A model generated the notes under the pieces. That model was not told where the DNA came from. It saw nothing but the letters and a program-made list of their open reading frames with translations, and made no database searches. 64,000 nucleotides of DNA, from assembly GCA_023853785.1 (NCBI GenBank), contig JAJIRX010000181.1, forward strand, positions 186,001 through 250,000, given 5' to 3'. The DNA comes from Psilocybe azurescens (taxonomy: Eukaryota; Basidiomycota; Agaricomycetes; Agaricales; Agrocybaceae). Positions 47,036 to 60,300 of the stretch are shown here, piece by piece (the stretch's first letter is position 1; every line of letters starts with the position of its first letter). A program made the position numbers and the translations under genes.

Positions 47036-49906
47036 ATGTCCACGTATACCCTGTCCATCTACCTGCTTTTATGCACTGGCCTCACTCAAGCTTTCTATCT
47101 TCCTGGTGCTGCTCCCCATAACTATGCCGAAGGCGACAATGTCGACCTCTTTGTGAATGCCCTGACGCCAATGCGTTCTCTCACTAACGAGAAAGTGGTA
47201 TGGTGAAATTTCATTATATCTATGCAGATGGTTGAATATTCATTCAGAACTCTCTCATCAACTGTAAGTTTCGTGCATCTGTCTCTTGCCGCGGATCGTC
47301 GTGTGTTCAACTTTGTCAATGAATGGCGTTGAAGATGATTACTACAACCTCAACTTTCAATTTTGTAAAACCGGATGGAGGCCCCAAAAAGCAACCAGAG
47401 TCTTTAGGATCAATTTTATTTGGTGACAGAATTTTTAATTCTCCGTACGATGTAAGTAAATTGTCCGCAACGTCGCGTTATGTTTTCTATATTCATAAAA
47501 ATAAATAGATCAAAATGCTTAAGGACAATGATACATGCAGAACTCTGTGTCTTGTACCTAATGTTACAGGAGAAGAAGCAAAATTTATTAATGACCGCAT
47601 ACGCGAAGACTATGCTATAAATTGGCTCATCGATGGACTACCGGCTGCAGAAATGAAAATTGAAGCGAAGACCAAAGAATTGTTCTTCGACATGGGTTTC
47701 AATCTTGGAGATAACGAAGGGAAACACCAAAATCTACCCGCTCTCAATAATCACTATGAAATTGTCCTGAGGTGATTTATAACGTTTCATTCGTGATCTG
47801 TGATCTTCATATTCTATAGATACCACCGCCCAACTCCGGAAACTTTCCGTGTGGTCGGGGTACTTGTTTGGCCTGCAAGGTGAACATTTAAAGATAATCT
47901 AAATTACTTTGCATATTGATATTTAAATGTCTTATTCTAGTATCGGTGGCGTTCAAAGTTCGACGCCGAATTGCGATTCCAGGAATGCTCAACCTCTGGT
48001 TTTAAGTGAGGATCGACCCCAAGCTATCAGATACACCTACCGTGTTTCATGGAATGTGAGATTTATAGCTATGATCTGGCTGCCCACACTCACTCGTTCT
48101 ATTAGGAATCAGACACGCCTTGGGTAAGTACTCTTGCTCGGAACAGTCATGTCACCATAACTAAATAGCTCTTAGGCAACGCGCTGGGATAATTATCTTC
48201 ATATTTTTGACCCCCGCATTCATTGGTTCAGCTTGATAAACTCAGTCGTTGTCGTCATTCTGCTGTGTGTCATGGTGTCCATGATACTTGTTCGCACCGT
48301 TTCTCGTGATGTATGCAATCAGCAACAACACCCACCTATATATCTGCCTAATCTGCTCTTAACGTCTAGATCAACCGCTACAATGCCATTGAAGTTAGTG
48401 TATGTATTTTTTTGTTATGCCATATCGTTTGCCAACTTTTATCCTTTATACAGGAAGATGTGCAAGAAGACTGGGGCTGGAAACTTGTTCACGGAGAAGT
48501 CTTCCGATCTCCCAGCAATCCTTTGCCTCTATCAGTTCTTGTTGGCAACGGTTCACAATTAGCAGCAATGACGGCTGTGACGCTAGGTTTGTGATTCTTT
48601 CAATTTGCATCTGTACGCTATCCCATATTATCTCTAAATAATATCAGTATTCGCATTGATGGGCTTCCTTTCACCTTCCAATCGCGGTTCTCTTGCTACT
48701 GTCATGATGGTCTGCTGGTCGTTCTTCGGCAGGTAAGTATTTTTCTATTCAATATGACCATCACTTAGCTTGTGGATATTTAGCATTGGAGGATATTTTT
48801 CAAGTCGGGTCTACTCGTCTCTTGGAGGCACAAATCGCAGGAAAAACGCATTCATTACTGCCACTGCTCTGCCAACGTAAATCTTCTTTCAATTCTTCAA
48901 ATGCACATCAACATTCATCCTCCATTCATAGGTTCATCTTCATTATCGTCTTCCTCCTCAACTTTTTCTTGCTATCCGCTGGATCGTCAGGCGCTGTTCC
49001 TTTCGGTATGGTCGACTATAAAACCTTTTTCAAGCTGATAAACATCATTTGTAGGCACAATGTTATTGATCATCGTCATGTGGTTTGGTATCTCTGCACC
49101 TTTATCTGCTATTGGCTCCTATTTCGGGGGCAAACACGGTGTAAGCGGACTGTTCCGATATTCGTTATTTGCTTGATTATTTAATTATCTATGAATCTAT
49201 AGGCTATACAAAACGTAGTTCGAGTGAATCCTATTCCACGACAAATTCCGCCTGGCCCTAAATACCTGGAAACCATGGGTATATAGTTTCCTTAATTTCG
49301 AAGAATCTTTCTGATTTCTTATCAGGCAGCGTCCCTGCTTGGTGGTATTCTTCCATTTGGTACGCCGAAGACATTGTTGTTTTACTAAAGCGACTCATCT
49401 TCGTTCTAGGGGCTGCCTTCGTCGAGCTTTACTTCGTATTGTCCAGCCTCTTCGCCTCGAGGGCATACTATGCGTTTGGTTTCCTAGCACTGACAGCTGG
49501 AGTGGTTGCTTTGACCACTGCGACGGTGTCCATCCTGTTCACCTACTTTCTCCTTTGTGCTGAAGAGTACAGGTAAGCATCTCCTTATTTCGGACATTGT
49601 TACAAATATCAAGGTCTACCAACAGATGGCACTGGAGATCGTTCCTTATAGGAGGTGGTAGTGCATTCTGGGTCATGGCCTATGGGCTATTCTACTGGGC
49701 TACGCAACTTAGATTGGAGTCTTTCTCCAGCGTTATCCTTTACCTAGGCTATTTGTTCCTCATTTCTGTCCTTGATTTCCTTGTGACAGGTATGTCTTTT
49801 CGTTTTCCGTCTCCTATCTGATTAATGGTTGCCCTTAGGAACCATTGGATTTTTCGCCTCTTACTGGGTTATTCGAAAAATCTACAGCGCTATTCGCGTT
49901 GATTAA
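47036..49906 (+). CDS. Transmembrane 9 superfamily protein (TM9SF/nonaspanin)
   Basis: The signal peptide is MSTYTLSIYLLLCTGLTQA, followed by FYLPGAAPHNYAEGDNVDL (typical TM9 start). The lumenal domain has KPDGGPKKQPESLGSILFGD, NINWLIDGLPAA-type core and YHRPTPETFRVVGVLVWPAS. The nine TMs start at LINSVVVVILLCVMVSMIL and include MTAVTLVFALMGFLSPSNR, FIFIIVFLLNFFLLSAGSSG, SAPLSAIGSYFGGKHG and SVPAWWYSSIWYAEDIVVLL. The end (FFASYWVIRKIYSAIRVD) has the acidic C-terminal residue used for COPI sorting in this family. TM9SF proteins act in the Golgi/endosomes in adhesion and copper or membrane-protein sorting. One A too many in the run at 47368-47371 shifts the frame near FCKPDGG. More than ten introns. 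Confidence 0.9.
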
Positions 49907-50022
49907 TTCTTGGATTAATAGCTAGTGTACATAATATTATGGATTCCCTAATACAGAAGAATAGATAGACGATGTCTCAGATTTTCCACTCACTAGTGTG
50001 AGTAGCTTTAGAATCAGGTACA

Positions 50023-51800
50023 TCAATCACTTGAGGACAAGACCAATATTTTGTCCTTTCCGGCTCGTATAATGAGGAAATTTCCGTCAAGCAGATCCTC
50101 CGGCATCGCCTTGTATTGTGTATCTGGTACTGATCGGTTATTGAGGTATAGACCTCGCGACGCAACAAGCGTTTTAGAAACAGCTTTTGGAGGTTGCACT
50201 ACTGTTAATAAATATATCTACATTATGATCGTCGCACTCACAGTTCGAAGCTACCAAGCCGTATTTGGCAGCCAGTTTCGGTACGGGAATACTAAGAATA
50301 TCGGACCTGGATATTTTAACAAATCGAGGATCGTTTCCAATGGATGCTATGACATCTCGAGTTTTCAAACCTGCATATTCCGAGCTGAATAGCAATGTCG
50401 TCACAACATTTGCTTGAGTGACCCCGCTTTCTGTTGGTTGTTTAGGGAGGAGGGGCAGGATTTAAAATTGAAGCGTTACTCACTCAGATGTACCATCTCC
50501 GTCACCTCTGCAGCGAGGCGGTGCTGAGCTATGCGTTTCTCAGGTTGTTCCTGATTGATAATGCTGTTGTTCACATAAATTCAGTCGGCAGGAAGGTTAC
50601 GCACATTGTGCAACTTCAATAATTCAGCAATTTCCATTTGAGGCATGAAGGTGAAGAGTTTCAAATATTTCTCCACATCGACGTCTGTGACTTTGATAAA
50701 GTACTGCAAGGCGAAATTATTGCATGCCAAGTTAAGAATGTCCAGACCACGTACCTGATAGAAATCAAAAACACTCGTCAACTTAGGGTCCAACCATACT
50801 GCATTCCCAGCACTTTTGCCAAACTTTTCTCCAGTCGACGTCGTAAGAAGGGGTGTGGTTATCCCAAACGCATCATTCGAATGATCTGAAGGTGATTCTG
50901 ATTCCAATTTACCGATTAACTCTAGTCCTGCAACGATGTTACCCCATTGATCTGAGCCTCCAATCTGAACGGTGCATCCGAAGTGCTTGTGTAGATGATA
51001 GAAATCATATGCTTGCAAAAGCTGGTACGTGAATTCGGTAAAAGAGAGGCCCTGTTGAGAGGATAATCGAGATCGAACGCTAAACGATGACCGGTAAATG
51101 CAAAGAATCTGGGTAAATCAACATGATGTACCTCTCCCTGTTGAGCATAGTGTTCACTCGCGCGCGTACGCCCACTGTCTGCAAGAATTGCAACAGATTA
51201 GTAGAACCATGCCAGTCCAAGTTGTTCACAACACGAGGTTCTTGGTAGACGTTTTCCTTCGACTCTAAGCGAGAAGTCGCATAGAGCAAAGCGTTCTTGA
51301 AGAAACGTTGGATACTGGAAGTCAGATTAACCACATTGGCCTCCACCTCTGACACCTCAGCCAGCTGACGTTCTACAAGGCGCCCCGAAGGATCCCCGAC
51401 ACGACCAGTGGCTCCTCCAATCTGATAGAAGTTGTAATTTGGTGCTTTTGTGGTTTCGAAGGCCAAAGCTCACAAGTGGGACGATTCCATGACCACGAAT
51501 CTGGAAATGGAGAAGACACATCAAAGGGATGAGATGGCCAATGTGCAGGGCTTTGGCAGTCGGATCGACTCCCACATAAACAGTTTGCTTCTTCGATGAC
51601 AGTGCACCTTCAAACGCGTCGCGTCTGCTTTACTCGTTGATTAACTGTTACCACTTCTGATATAACACAGCAAACCTTGAAACATCCTGTATGAACCCTC
51701 GTTGAGTCAAGTCGTCGAGCAAGGGTACCGGAGAGTGATGGTATCTTTTGCTATGGAAGAGAGCAAGTTTAGGTATCGCAGGCGGCCGTCTCAACCACAT
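50023..51800 (-). CDS. MSY1: Mitochondrial tyrosyl-tRNA synthetase (MSY1/YARS2)
   Basis: MWLRRPPAIPKLALFHSKRY is a basic presequence. Then LLDDLTQRGFIQDVS, VYVGVDPTAKALHIGHLIPL (HIGH motif), GGATGRVGDPSGRLVERQL, VVNNLDWHGSTNLLQFL, LSFTEFTYQLLQAYDFYHLH, GCTVQIGGSDQWGNIVAGLE, TSTGEKFGKSAGNAVWLDP (KMSKS-type loop as KFGKS) and FDFYQ. The C-terminal exon has an S4-like RNA-binding domain: KAVSKTLVASRGLYLNNRSV then GNFLIIRAGKDKILVL. The enzyme charges mitochondrial tRNA-Tyr. It is divergent from RPS23, with 339 bp between the starts. Confidence 0.92.
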
Positions 51801-52031
51801 GGTATAAATAAAAGATGTGACCGAGCAACACTTCCACGGTCCACTGTCCAAATAAGTTGACCCTGATGGAGAAAGTTGCCTCAAGCCTGTTGTGACTTGA
51901 ATGGGGCAAAGTATAGAGACGATATGAAGTAACTCATTCACTAATAAACTTCCGGTACATCCCTACTGTTGTCCCAAATAAGGCCTCACTTACAACCAGT
52001 AGTTTCACAACCGATTATTGACGCGTCGTAA

Positions 52032-52039
52032 TCATGTGA
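52032..52039. promoter_or_regulatory. TCATGTGA E-box-like motif in the MSY1/RPS23 shared promoter
   Basis: An 8-bp TCAYGTGA-type site lies 100 bp upstream of RPS23, in the 339-bp region (51801-52139) shared with MSY1. A similar site is upstream of ILV1. A bHLH factor is inferred. Confidence 0.35.
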
Positions 52040-52139
52040 CATCGGAGTTTTGTAACTGTTACAGTTTTTCAAATAAGGTTTACCGGCTTTTCCCTGACCA
52101 GCCTATCGCTACTATCAGCACCGACCTCCAACCTCAAGA

Positions 52140-52795
52140 ATGGGCTGTACGTTGTGCTACTCCTTAGTACGCTGCTGAAGCGCTAATCCTCGATTTTATG
52201 TAGCCAACAAACCTCGTGGTCTTCAAGCCGCTCGTAAGCTCAGGACTGACCGCAAGGAAAACCGATGGGTGAGAACTTTGACATGCTCCTTTGTGGCCTC
52301 AGGTGCTAAACGTACATGCATTCAGGCCGATAAAACCTACAAGAAGCGTGCCCTCGGAAACATCTACAAAACCTCTCCCACCGGAGGCTCCTCGCATGCC
52401 AAGGGTATCGTCTTGGAGAAAGTCGGTGTTGAGGCCAAGCAGCCCAACTCTGCCATTCGCAAGTGTGTTCGTGTTCAGTTGATCAAAAATGGAAAGAAGG
52501 TCACCGCTTTCGTTCCCGTACGTCCTTATTTTCTGCTTTCAAAATTACATTGACTTATCGTCTCTTCAGAATGATGGTTGCCTTAACTTTGTTGATGAGA
52601 ACGATGAGGTCCTCATCTCAGGTTTCGGTCGCCGCGGAAAGGCCAAGGGTGACATTCCTGGTGTGCGTTTCAAGGTTGTGAAGGTGTCTGGTGTTGGCCT
52701 GTTGGCTCTGTGGAAGGAGAAGAAGGTTCGTCCAGCATCTATCTTTTGCTTTGTTTCTATACCAACTATTATTTTAGGAAAAGCCCAGATCATAA
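52140..52795 (+). CDS. RPS23: 40S ribosomal protein S23 (uS12)
   Basis: A 7-nt first exon (ATGGGCT) joins over a 58-nt intron to give [20 protein letters not shown]. Then come [100 protein letters not shown] and [28 protein letters not shown] is the loop that monitors codon pairing at the decoding centre; its Pro is hydroxylated in many eukaryotes. Five exons; length and sequence are normal for the family. Confidence 0.97.
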
Positions 52796-53333
52796 ACGCT
52801 GGGCTTTACTGCTAGTACTATGTTCTACTGAATGTTATGCTGAACCTCTATGCATTCTACTATCAAGCTCCTGTGTGCACCATATCGCGATTGAGAGCAA
52901 TTCGACCAGACTTCCCGTCAGACACGGGGTGTGATAGATTGGCCTGCAATTACTTTCTACAAATCCAGGCTGAGGCCACTGTATTACCGTCAAGTCCCGC
53001 GAGATTATGATGCGAGTTTCCACGACTGTCGACTCGGTTCCGGATGTTGTAAAAAGGTTTATGCGCGTGTGATCTACCTTGTGTGCTCTATGTTATTCTC
53101 TAAGCTCTTCAGAGCAATGATTCGATAGATATGTGAAACATCTTTTGAAAGTGAGTCAAAGTCTGTAAACTCACCTAAGTTGCTTGGGAATTCGTCGACA
53201 TGCGCTGGGATAAACTATATCAAATCCTTTCGAGTCACCGCCAAGGCCGCCAACAGAAATAACTATTTAAAGGTTGTAATTTCCAGCAAGAAGATGAGCG
53301 TTCGCCCATCGTTGATTGTTATCACCTTGTAAT
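52796..53333. other. Intergenic region between RPS23 and the transglutaminase-like gene
   Basis: No gene seen. It contains the RPS23 3' UTR and the next promoter; short ORFs on both strands lack any recognisable sequence. Confidence 0.5.
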
Positions 53334-54797
53334 AATGTCTACACTAATTCGACCCCCCACCGCCACGTAGGGGACTACCGCCTCCCCCGCAGCTTGAAAC
53401 GGAAAGCAAGGGCTCAAATTTTCAGCAAGGTCGGTGTACATCCATCGTGACAAAAGAAGTAACTTGAAGTTCAAGTATACCTCATCCAGCACATGCATAT
53501 GTTCCGCCTCCCGTACCTCCTCGCGGAGGCGTAAGAGCACCTATAACCCCGGTCTTCAATATTCCACATAGATCAGTTTCCGACAGCTCTGTACCTCATG
53601 ATCTGTCTAGGCTATTAGCGAGGAAGCCACCTCCTCCACCAACTCGACCAGCAAGTTTTTTCCTGCGAAAGTGCCAATACTGAAAGATGCGGTTCCCGTA
53701 CGATCGGTGCTTGCCCCCCGCCTCCGTTAAACCTAGCTTCCAAACCTATTTCAATCGCGGAGGATAAAAAATCGGCAACAGCAACCCCCTTAGCCGAAAT
53801 TCCTTCTTGCCTGCAGTGCAGAGATTTCTCTGAAGCTGACGCTCACGCAGCTTTATTTCCAAGGGCTTCGGTCTATTCTTTACAAGATTTGGCCTACGGT
53901 TTAGCGGAGCCTTTCGAAGATGATGTAGACAAGGCCCGGGTTATTTTCACCTGGCTTCATCACAACATAGCCTATGATGCTGAATCCTTCTTGGCTGGCA
54001 ATGTGCAGCATTCAACTCCAGAATCAACGTTGGCGTCCGGCCTTGCCGTATGCGAAGGCTACGCCGGCCTTTTTGAACAGCTCGGAGAGCTAATGGACTT
54101 ACAGGTATATAAAGTTTCCGGTCACGGAAAGGGTTATGGCTATCAGCCACTCAAGGAAGGCGAACCGGTGCCCGAAGAAAAGAGTGGTCATGCATGGAAC
54201 TGCATATTCCTCAACGACGAATGGCACTTGGTTGATCCTTGCTGGGGAGCAGGTGTTCTGACTGGAGGCGGCGTTTACGAAGCCAAATTCGCGCCTCATT
54301 GGTTTATTTCATCGCCCCTCGAATTTGGACGGACACATTTCCCTACAGACCCCTCTTTTCAATTGACGCCCGAGCAGAGCACATGGGAAGAGTATATCCT
54401 TGCACCAATGGCGCCAGTCATCACTTCGGATTTCCATAAATTTGGATACCATCCTTTGCTTGTGCAACCCCAAGTGAAATATGTGCCAGAGCGACAATTT
54501 GTGCGATTTAGTGTGTCTAAGAGATGCGAACATATATCAACGGCCGATGCTGATAATTACTTGCTGGTGATCAGCATAAATGGTAAAGACTTCCTTCCCC
54601 TGGCTTTCAGTGAAGAGGAGGGTGGGTGGATCGCGAATATATTCACCCCAAGAAATGGCGACGTGACTTTGTATCTCATAGACTCGGTCAACAATCAAGA
54701 CGCGAGCGGTTTGGACATTGCGGGTTTTAACAAAGCGAAAGGTCGGAAAACAATGGGGTTCAAAGGTCTTGTGGTGTGGTCTGTAGTTCATTTATAA
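53334..54797 (+). CDS. Transglutaminase-like protein (CYK3-type cytokinesis protein)
   Basis: The second half is one clean exon: LAYGLAEPFEDDVDKARVIF, TWLHHNIAYDAESFL, LASGLAVCEGYAGLFEQL (Cys), KSGHAWNCIFLNDEWHLVDP (His, Asp) and CWGAG. C-terminal beta-domains follow, ending GFKGLVVWSVVHL. The Cys-His-Asp triad is complete. Fungal CYK3 proteins have this domain and act at the division site. The N-terminal half is Pro-rich (MSTLIRPP..., VPPPVPPRGGVRAPITP, RKPPPPPTRP). It has frame breaks at homopolymers: C 53353-53358, T 53656-53661 and C 53714-53719. No SH3 domain is readable. Catalytic activity in CYK3 is doubtful in known members; here the triad is intact. Confidence 0.8.
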
Positions 54798-54980
54798 AAG
54801 TCATCGTAGATATATTATGCTGTGAAAGGATGCTATTGTAATTTGGAGGTGAATGTCATGGAAAGCACGTTGAAAGCCATCAACAAAGTCGATGTCGAGA
54901 GATTGGCATTTGGTACTAAAGTGTAGTGTCCAAATTATTTATAAGAATCAAATGTCACGATAATCATGTGACATTCTCCT

Positions 54981-57088
54981 TCATGATACTGTGATCCCCT
55001 GCCTCTCCAAGTATCTCGTCAAATCGCTGATAAGCTCCAATTGCTGATCGATAGTGAGCCCGCTAACGATCGTTTGCAGGATTCCTCCAACAGTAACATG
55101 GTGCACACGGATAAGGCTACTGTAGTAAACATAAGTAAAGATGCCCATCAAAAACCTGTTTTTGTGCAAGTAAGTCTTCAGCATTCCAAATAACATAGTT
55201 CATCTTACTGGCAGTCCATTCGATCAGTCATCCCACCGTGGCCTGGAATGCTGTGTCCAAAGTCTTTGATGTTGAAGGCACGCTTGAACCCTGAGGCGAA
55301 AAATCCTCCAAAAGGTGCCACCAAGGACGCAAAACCAGCGAGTGTAAGAAGGTGCAGTTGGTATGGTGCGTATGGAATTGTTTTCACGGTATGTCCAGTC
55401 TACGTAGGCAAGATAAGAGCAATACAGATACAAAAAGCCAGCGTGAACAACACACCAGGGTAGTTAAGAATGTAGACAGTGGTTGCCAAAGGTTCAATGT
55501 CTTCCACATAAATACTGGATTTGGTGTGCATTGTGTAGAACTCCATGCACTAACACCCAGGTCGTGTACAGGGCAGATCATGTAGTTGAATCGCATGAAA
55601 TACGCTCCCAAAATACAGAGAAAATCATTGTGCTGATGAAAGCGCCTACGAAGCCTTCCACAGTCTTCTTTGGCGAAAGTTTGATCAAAGGTGTACGGCC
55701 GACGGTTACGCCCCAGATATAGGCGAAGCAATCATTGCAGATTACTAAAGACGCGGGAACCCAGAACCAAATAAGACCCTCCAAGATATTGTTAACAATG
55801 AAATGACTGTACGATTATTAGAGCCATCAGTCAATGTTTTCTCGGTCAGACTCACCTTGACACAACGATCAAGAGAAGGCTCATATGAACCCAACAGAAG
55901 AGACCGAACTGTTGTTTCAAATATCCTTTTTCAAGGACATGACAAAACCCATGAAACCGATGATATAAAGTGTGAAGCTAATCATACGATGGTTTGTTGC
56001 GAATGGTAGAAGATTCGCGTCGGCGAACACGACATGCTGGAGTACGCGTTAAAATTGTTCGTGAGTTCCAAAGCAGCAAGAGGAATATACCTTGAAGTAA
56101 TAGATAATACTCTCTCCATACAAAAAATAATTCGTGACCGCAAAGAAGTACCAGTTAAGGGTCTTGCTCCAGGGATCTTTTCCTTTCAGGGGCTCCACAT
56201 CCTGCGATTCCGGTGTTGCCGTTTTAAGTGAGAAAAGAGCGGTAACTTCCCTGTAGACCAAAGTCTGGCACAACATGACCAAAAGAATCATGTAAGTATG
56301 TCCAAGCAACAAGAGGGCTTTAGAATACATTCACTACGTCAGAAATACGGCCAAAAAAAATCGAAGAGGCTTCACCTATGAAACCACCAATCATAATGAA
56401 CGTCCATATGACGCGAGTTAACACGTTTTGTCGCTTCTTGACTTGCTCAGTGTTTATGGCTGCATCTTTCGCTGTAGTCTTCAAGGTTGATCCATTTGCA
56501 GACGGTGAGGCTTGAGGGATGGGATTTCCGTTACTCTCTGGCCCAGGTATAGGCACAGATGGTTTGGGTGGAACCATTTCCACTTCAGTGACCTCTTTTT
56601 GAACAGCTGGGAGTTCCTCCGAGGGAGTTGATCCATTCCGCTTAACTGTTTCTGGCATGACTGCCTCTATCGAAGGCAGGGGCTCGGACTGTGTTATAGA
56701 TCGGACAGGCGACATTGTCGACGTATCGTCGACAGATAGTCTAGAGGATTTTAGGTCCACCGGGACAGAATCGGTATTGGTCGTGACATCCTCTTTACTT
56801 CGCGCCTCTGCCTTGAGCTGTTTTTGACGCTGTTTTGCCTCGATACGGGCGAGGCGTTGAGCTTTTTAATAGCCGATTTAGTCAATTTAACCGGTTCCTG
56901 GGGCACACTGATAATATATGATGAATACCACCTTTTCGTCAAAAATGAACGACAAACCTCTCCTGTGCATTTTCGATGTCAGAGGGATACTCCTCTTCAG
57001 ATTCCTCACCGGAGTCTACTGCAAGAGCATCGAATGTAGTTTTGGAAGCGAAGATAGTCTTGGGGGTGGAAGCGTTGAGTCTGCTCAT
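54981..57088 (-). CDS. CDS1: Phosphatidate cytidylyltransferase (CDP-diacylglycerol synthase)
   Basis: The conserved part starts near [19 protein letters not shown] and has about eight TMs: [99 protein letters not shown] and the signature [19 protein letters not shown] then MTDRMDCQ. The protein ends [13 protein letters not shown]. The enzyme makes CDP-DAG from CTP and phosphatidate at the ER, for PI, PS and cardiolipin. Upstream a frame opens from [20 protein letters not shown] through acidic ([10 protein letters not shown]) and charged helical ([20 protein letters not shown]) sequence into the usual Ser/Pro tail ([15 protein letters not shown]). This needs one extra base at T 56863-56867. 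The start could therefore be 57088, or an internal Met such as MSPVRS. Confidence 0.85.
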
Positions 57089-57367
57089 AACGTGCGCTGA
57101 GAAGGAAAGAAAGTAGAGCCAGGCTCCAGCAATGGCCCAGTTGGAGCACTTTGACTTTTATTTTTGGACACGCAATACATCGTTGTTTGGGAACAACCAC
57201 CGAACCTAACATCTGCCGAGTGCCCACACAAGCAAATGTATTTCTACAGCATCTCTTTATTAAATTATGCTACCTAAACCAACCATTTACCTCTGTAACA
57301 AGAGTTCCGAGATGCGTTACGGTCCATGTCCATATTCGAGTAAACTACGTATGAGTCCAGACTCTTC

Positions 57368-60300
57368 TTAGAATTTCCATTCCTTTTCGACCTCCATTGC
57401 CCAAGGGACTGGTTATTGAAAGGAAATGAGAAATGCAAACGACGCTGCACTGAATAGAACTTACACTTCGTAACCAGAGTCTTCGAAAAGATCTTCTCAA
57501 TGGGAACATCATGTATCTGGCACCAGGCCGCAGTGATGCTGTCAGATCGTTGAGCACAGGTCAGGAAAAGAGGGGTGTCGTTTGAATACTACACACCGTG
57601 GATCGAGATAGTTGATTTTACTGAAAGGGTCAAGTGAAGTTCAGCACTTTCATATTGTCTAGGCGACATTCTAGAGACTCACCTTGTACCTAAAGCAACC
57701 TCTTTGCCTGCATCTCGGTCGTCGATTTGTAGCTTGAACGATTTAACCTTGTCAGTAAGTTTATCAATCGCATCCTCTAATTTCTCCACAGAACGTTCGC
57801 GTTTCATAACCGCCTTTCCAGTGCCACGCTCCTTAGCTAATTGCTTGAATTCCTCCTCTATGTCGGCGATTCTTTCCTTCAAGATAGATTCTTTCTGCGG
57901 CTTGCTACCTTCTTCTACGAGCTTCTCGTTTTCTTTTGCGAACTTTTTCTCTGCCTTTTCAATCTCTTTGGCCTTCAAGTTTTCTTCGTGCTCAGCAATC
58001 CAGTCATCATCCAAATCGCTCTCGTCATCCTTGTATTTAGGTTTCTTCTTGTATTTGGGGTCCAATTTGAACAGAGCATGGCGTAACTTCATTCGCTCGT
58101 ATTTGAATGTACGATGCTGTCAAAATCGGTATAAAAAGAATTGGAAGCTAACAACGGTGCAAGACTCACCTTATAGCGCATTTTCTCCATCGACTGGTCA
58201 TGAGTTTTCGGCGCACTACGTTGATGGTTACACAAAATAGCCACTTGGCGATTGGCTGAGTTGTATGCGTTCAATTTTTCTTGAAGAGTCGCATTTGTGA
58301 GGTCTTCACCATCCAATAGCTGTTGGAAGGTTATAGATGCATTGAATGTACGGAAAACTTTGGCAGTCAATCCCTTCATCTCATTGGTAAGATGTTTATT
58401 TAGAGAGCTTGTCTGTACTGCAAATTAGAACCAAGTCACAGCACGATCATAGTAAAACTCACGGTTACGCGATCGAAAAGGTTGTCATCGTCATTCTTGT
58501 TCTCCTTGAAGATTCGAATGTTTTTAAAGACCTGAGGATCGACAGGTACTCTGTTATAGTATCTGATCGAATCCTTTCCGAGAAAGTCGAAGATAATAAA
58601 ATCGGGGGATTCTAATGTGACATGCTCACAACGCAATGAGCAACAACCAACTGTGTCGGCTTCGTCTTCGCCCTTTTCGTTACCAGCACGAAGAGCCAAC
58701 TTATCAATGAAGTACATTGCAGTCGCACGTTGACGGTCGGCCATCACTTTCGACTTTAGGTCAACTTGATAATTTTGTCGTATTCGTTCAACATGGTTCT
58801 GGGAGAGACGATGAAAAGGTGTACTTCAAGGAAGTAATGCTAGTTACCTTCAATTCTCGAGCCTTCTCGAACTTTTGCATGTCACTTTGGCCTTTCAATG
58901 AACTGCCTGCAGCCAGAAACACATATTTGTGATTGCCGTTGATGTTCTCCGTCCAGTTCGCCAACCAAGTAACAGTGTTATCGTGGGAAATAGCCTTCCA
59001 CTGCCCAGGCATATTTGGTATAGGAGTTGGTGCATTTTGACCAATGTTAAGAGTGATGTCTTCAGGTCGTACACGGAACTTGCATGCCAGAAATCAACGT
59101 CATGTATACCTAGGTTCTGGAGCATCCAACACTCACTTTGAGAGCACCTTTCTTGGGATGATCTCCACGGCCTCTGAACAACCCTGGAGGTTCGACTCTG
59201 AAGTTGCCTACTTTCTCTTTACGTCCATCGAGGAGACAAGTGGTATATTTAGCTTCCATTTCATCCCTGGCCTTCTTCGCAGCTTTCTTCTCCTCTGCAG
59301 TCATAGCCTTTTTCTTGGCTTTCTCGGCCTCGAAATGTTCGTACATAGGCCGGAAGTCGCAAAGTTCGAAATTGGTGATCTTTGTTCCATCTGTCTGGAA
59401 TGCAATTCAAGGCGCATTCATTCGAGAGGGATACATTACTCACAGGAGGATGTTTCTTCATTACTGTTTTCCAATCCTCAAAGAAGTTCTTATTGAACGT
59501 TAAATCTCGAGCATGGTCGGTTTCCAATAGTGCAGCATAGAAACCTGCAACTTCTTCAGCCTCAACAGATAGATTGACCGGCTGGCCTATTTAAATATTA
59601 ACAGGTTAATATTGAATAAGTGCAACAAATAAACAAGGACATACCGTTGTACTTCATCTTAACATTAGGAGGCAACGGTTCGTACGGAGGAGGGAATATA
59701 ACTCCGTTATGTTCAAGCGTAGTCCACTTGATGCTACCATCGCCATTGGGATCAGCATCGTTTTCCCACCAGCGGAACACTTCTTCTGGTTCTTCTTCTT
59801 TCTCTTGTTTCTTCTTTCCCTTTGGTTTCGCAGGAGACGTGCCCTCAGCGTCTTCCTTCTTCGTCTTGCGCGCTTTCTTTGGCTTCGGTGTTTCTCCCTC
59901 TGATTTCTCTTCCTCTTCCTTGACTTTCTTGCGCCTAGATTTGGCGGGTGCCTTCGTCATCGTCGTTTCGGCTTCAGAATCGCTTTCCACCTTTGGCTTG
60001 CGCTTGCGACTAGCAGGGCGTGTCTTCGATTCTAGCGGTACGTCGTCTTCGCTTACATCACTTTCTTCCTTAACCTTCTTTCTCAGAGGTTTGGCTCGAC
60101 CATTAGAAGCCCTGCGCTTAGTAGTAGACGCGTTTCCGCTGTTGAATGTACCGTCGGAATTGCTTGCCTCTTTTTGGGCTTTACATTCCCATTGGTTTTG
60201 GTAGGCTTCGCCGGCGATGCAAGAGGAGTATCATCATCGCTGGATGATTCTGCATAAGCTGGCTTCTTACGCTTCAGGTTGCGAGGAGGGAGCGACGTGG

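Noticed and set aside
59620..60204. 194-aa plus-strand ORF rich in Ser/Phe
   Set aside because: It is the antisense of the Lys/Glu-rich tail of TOP1; the composition follows from the complementary codons.
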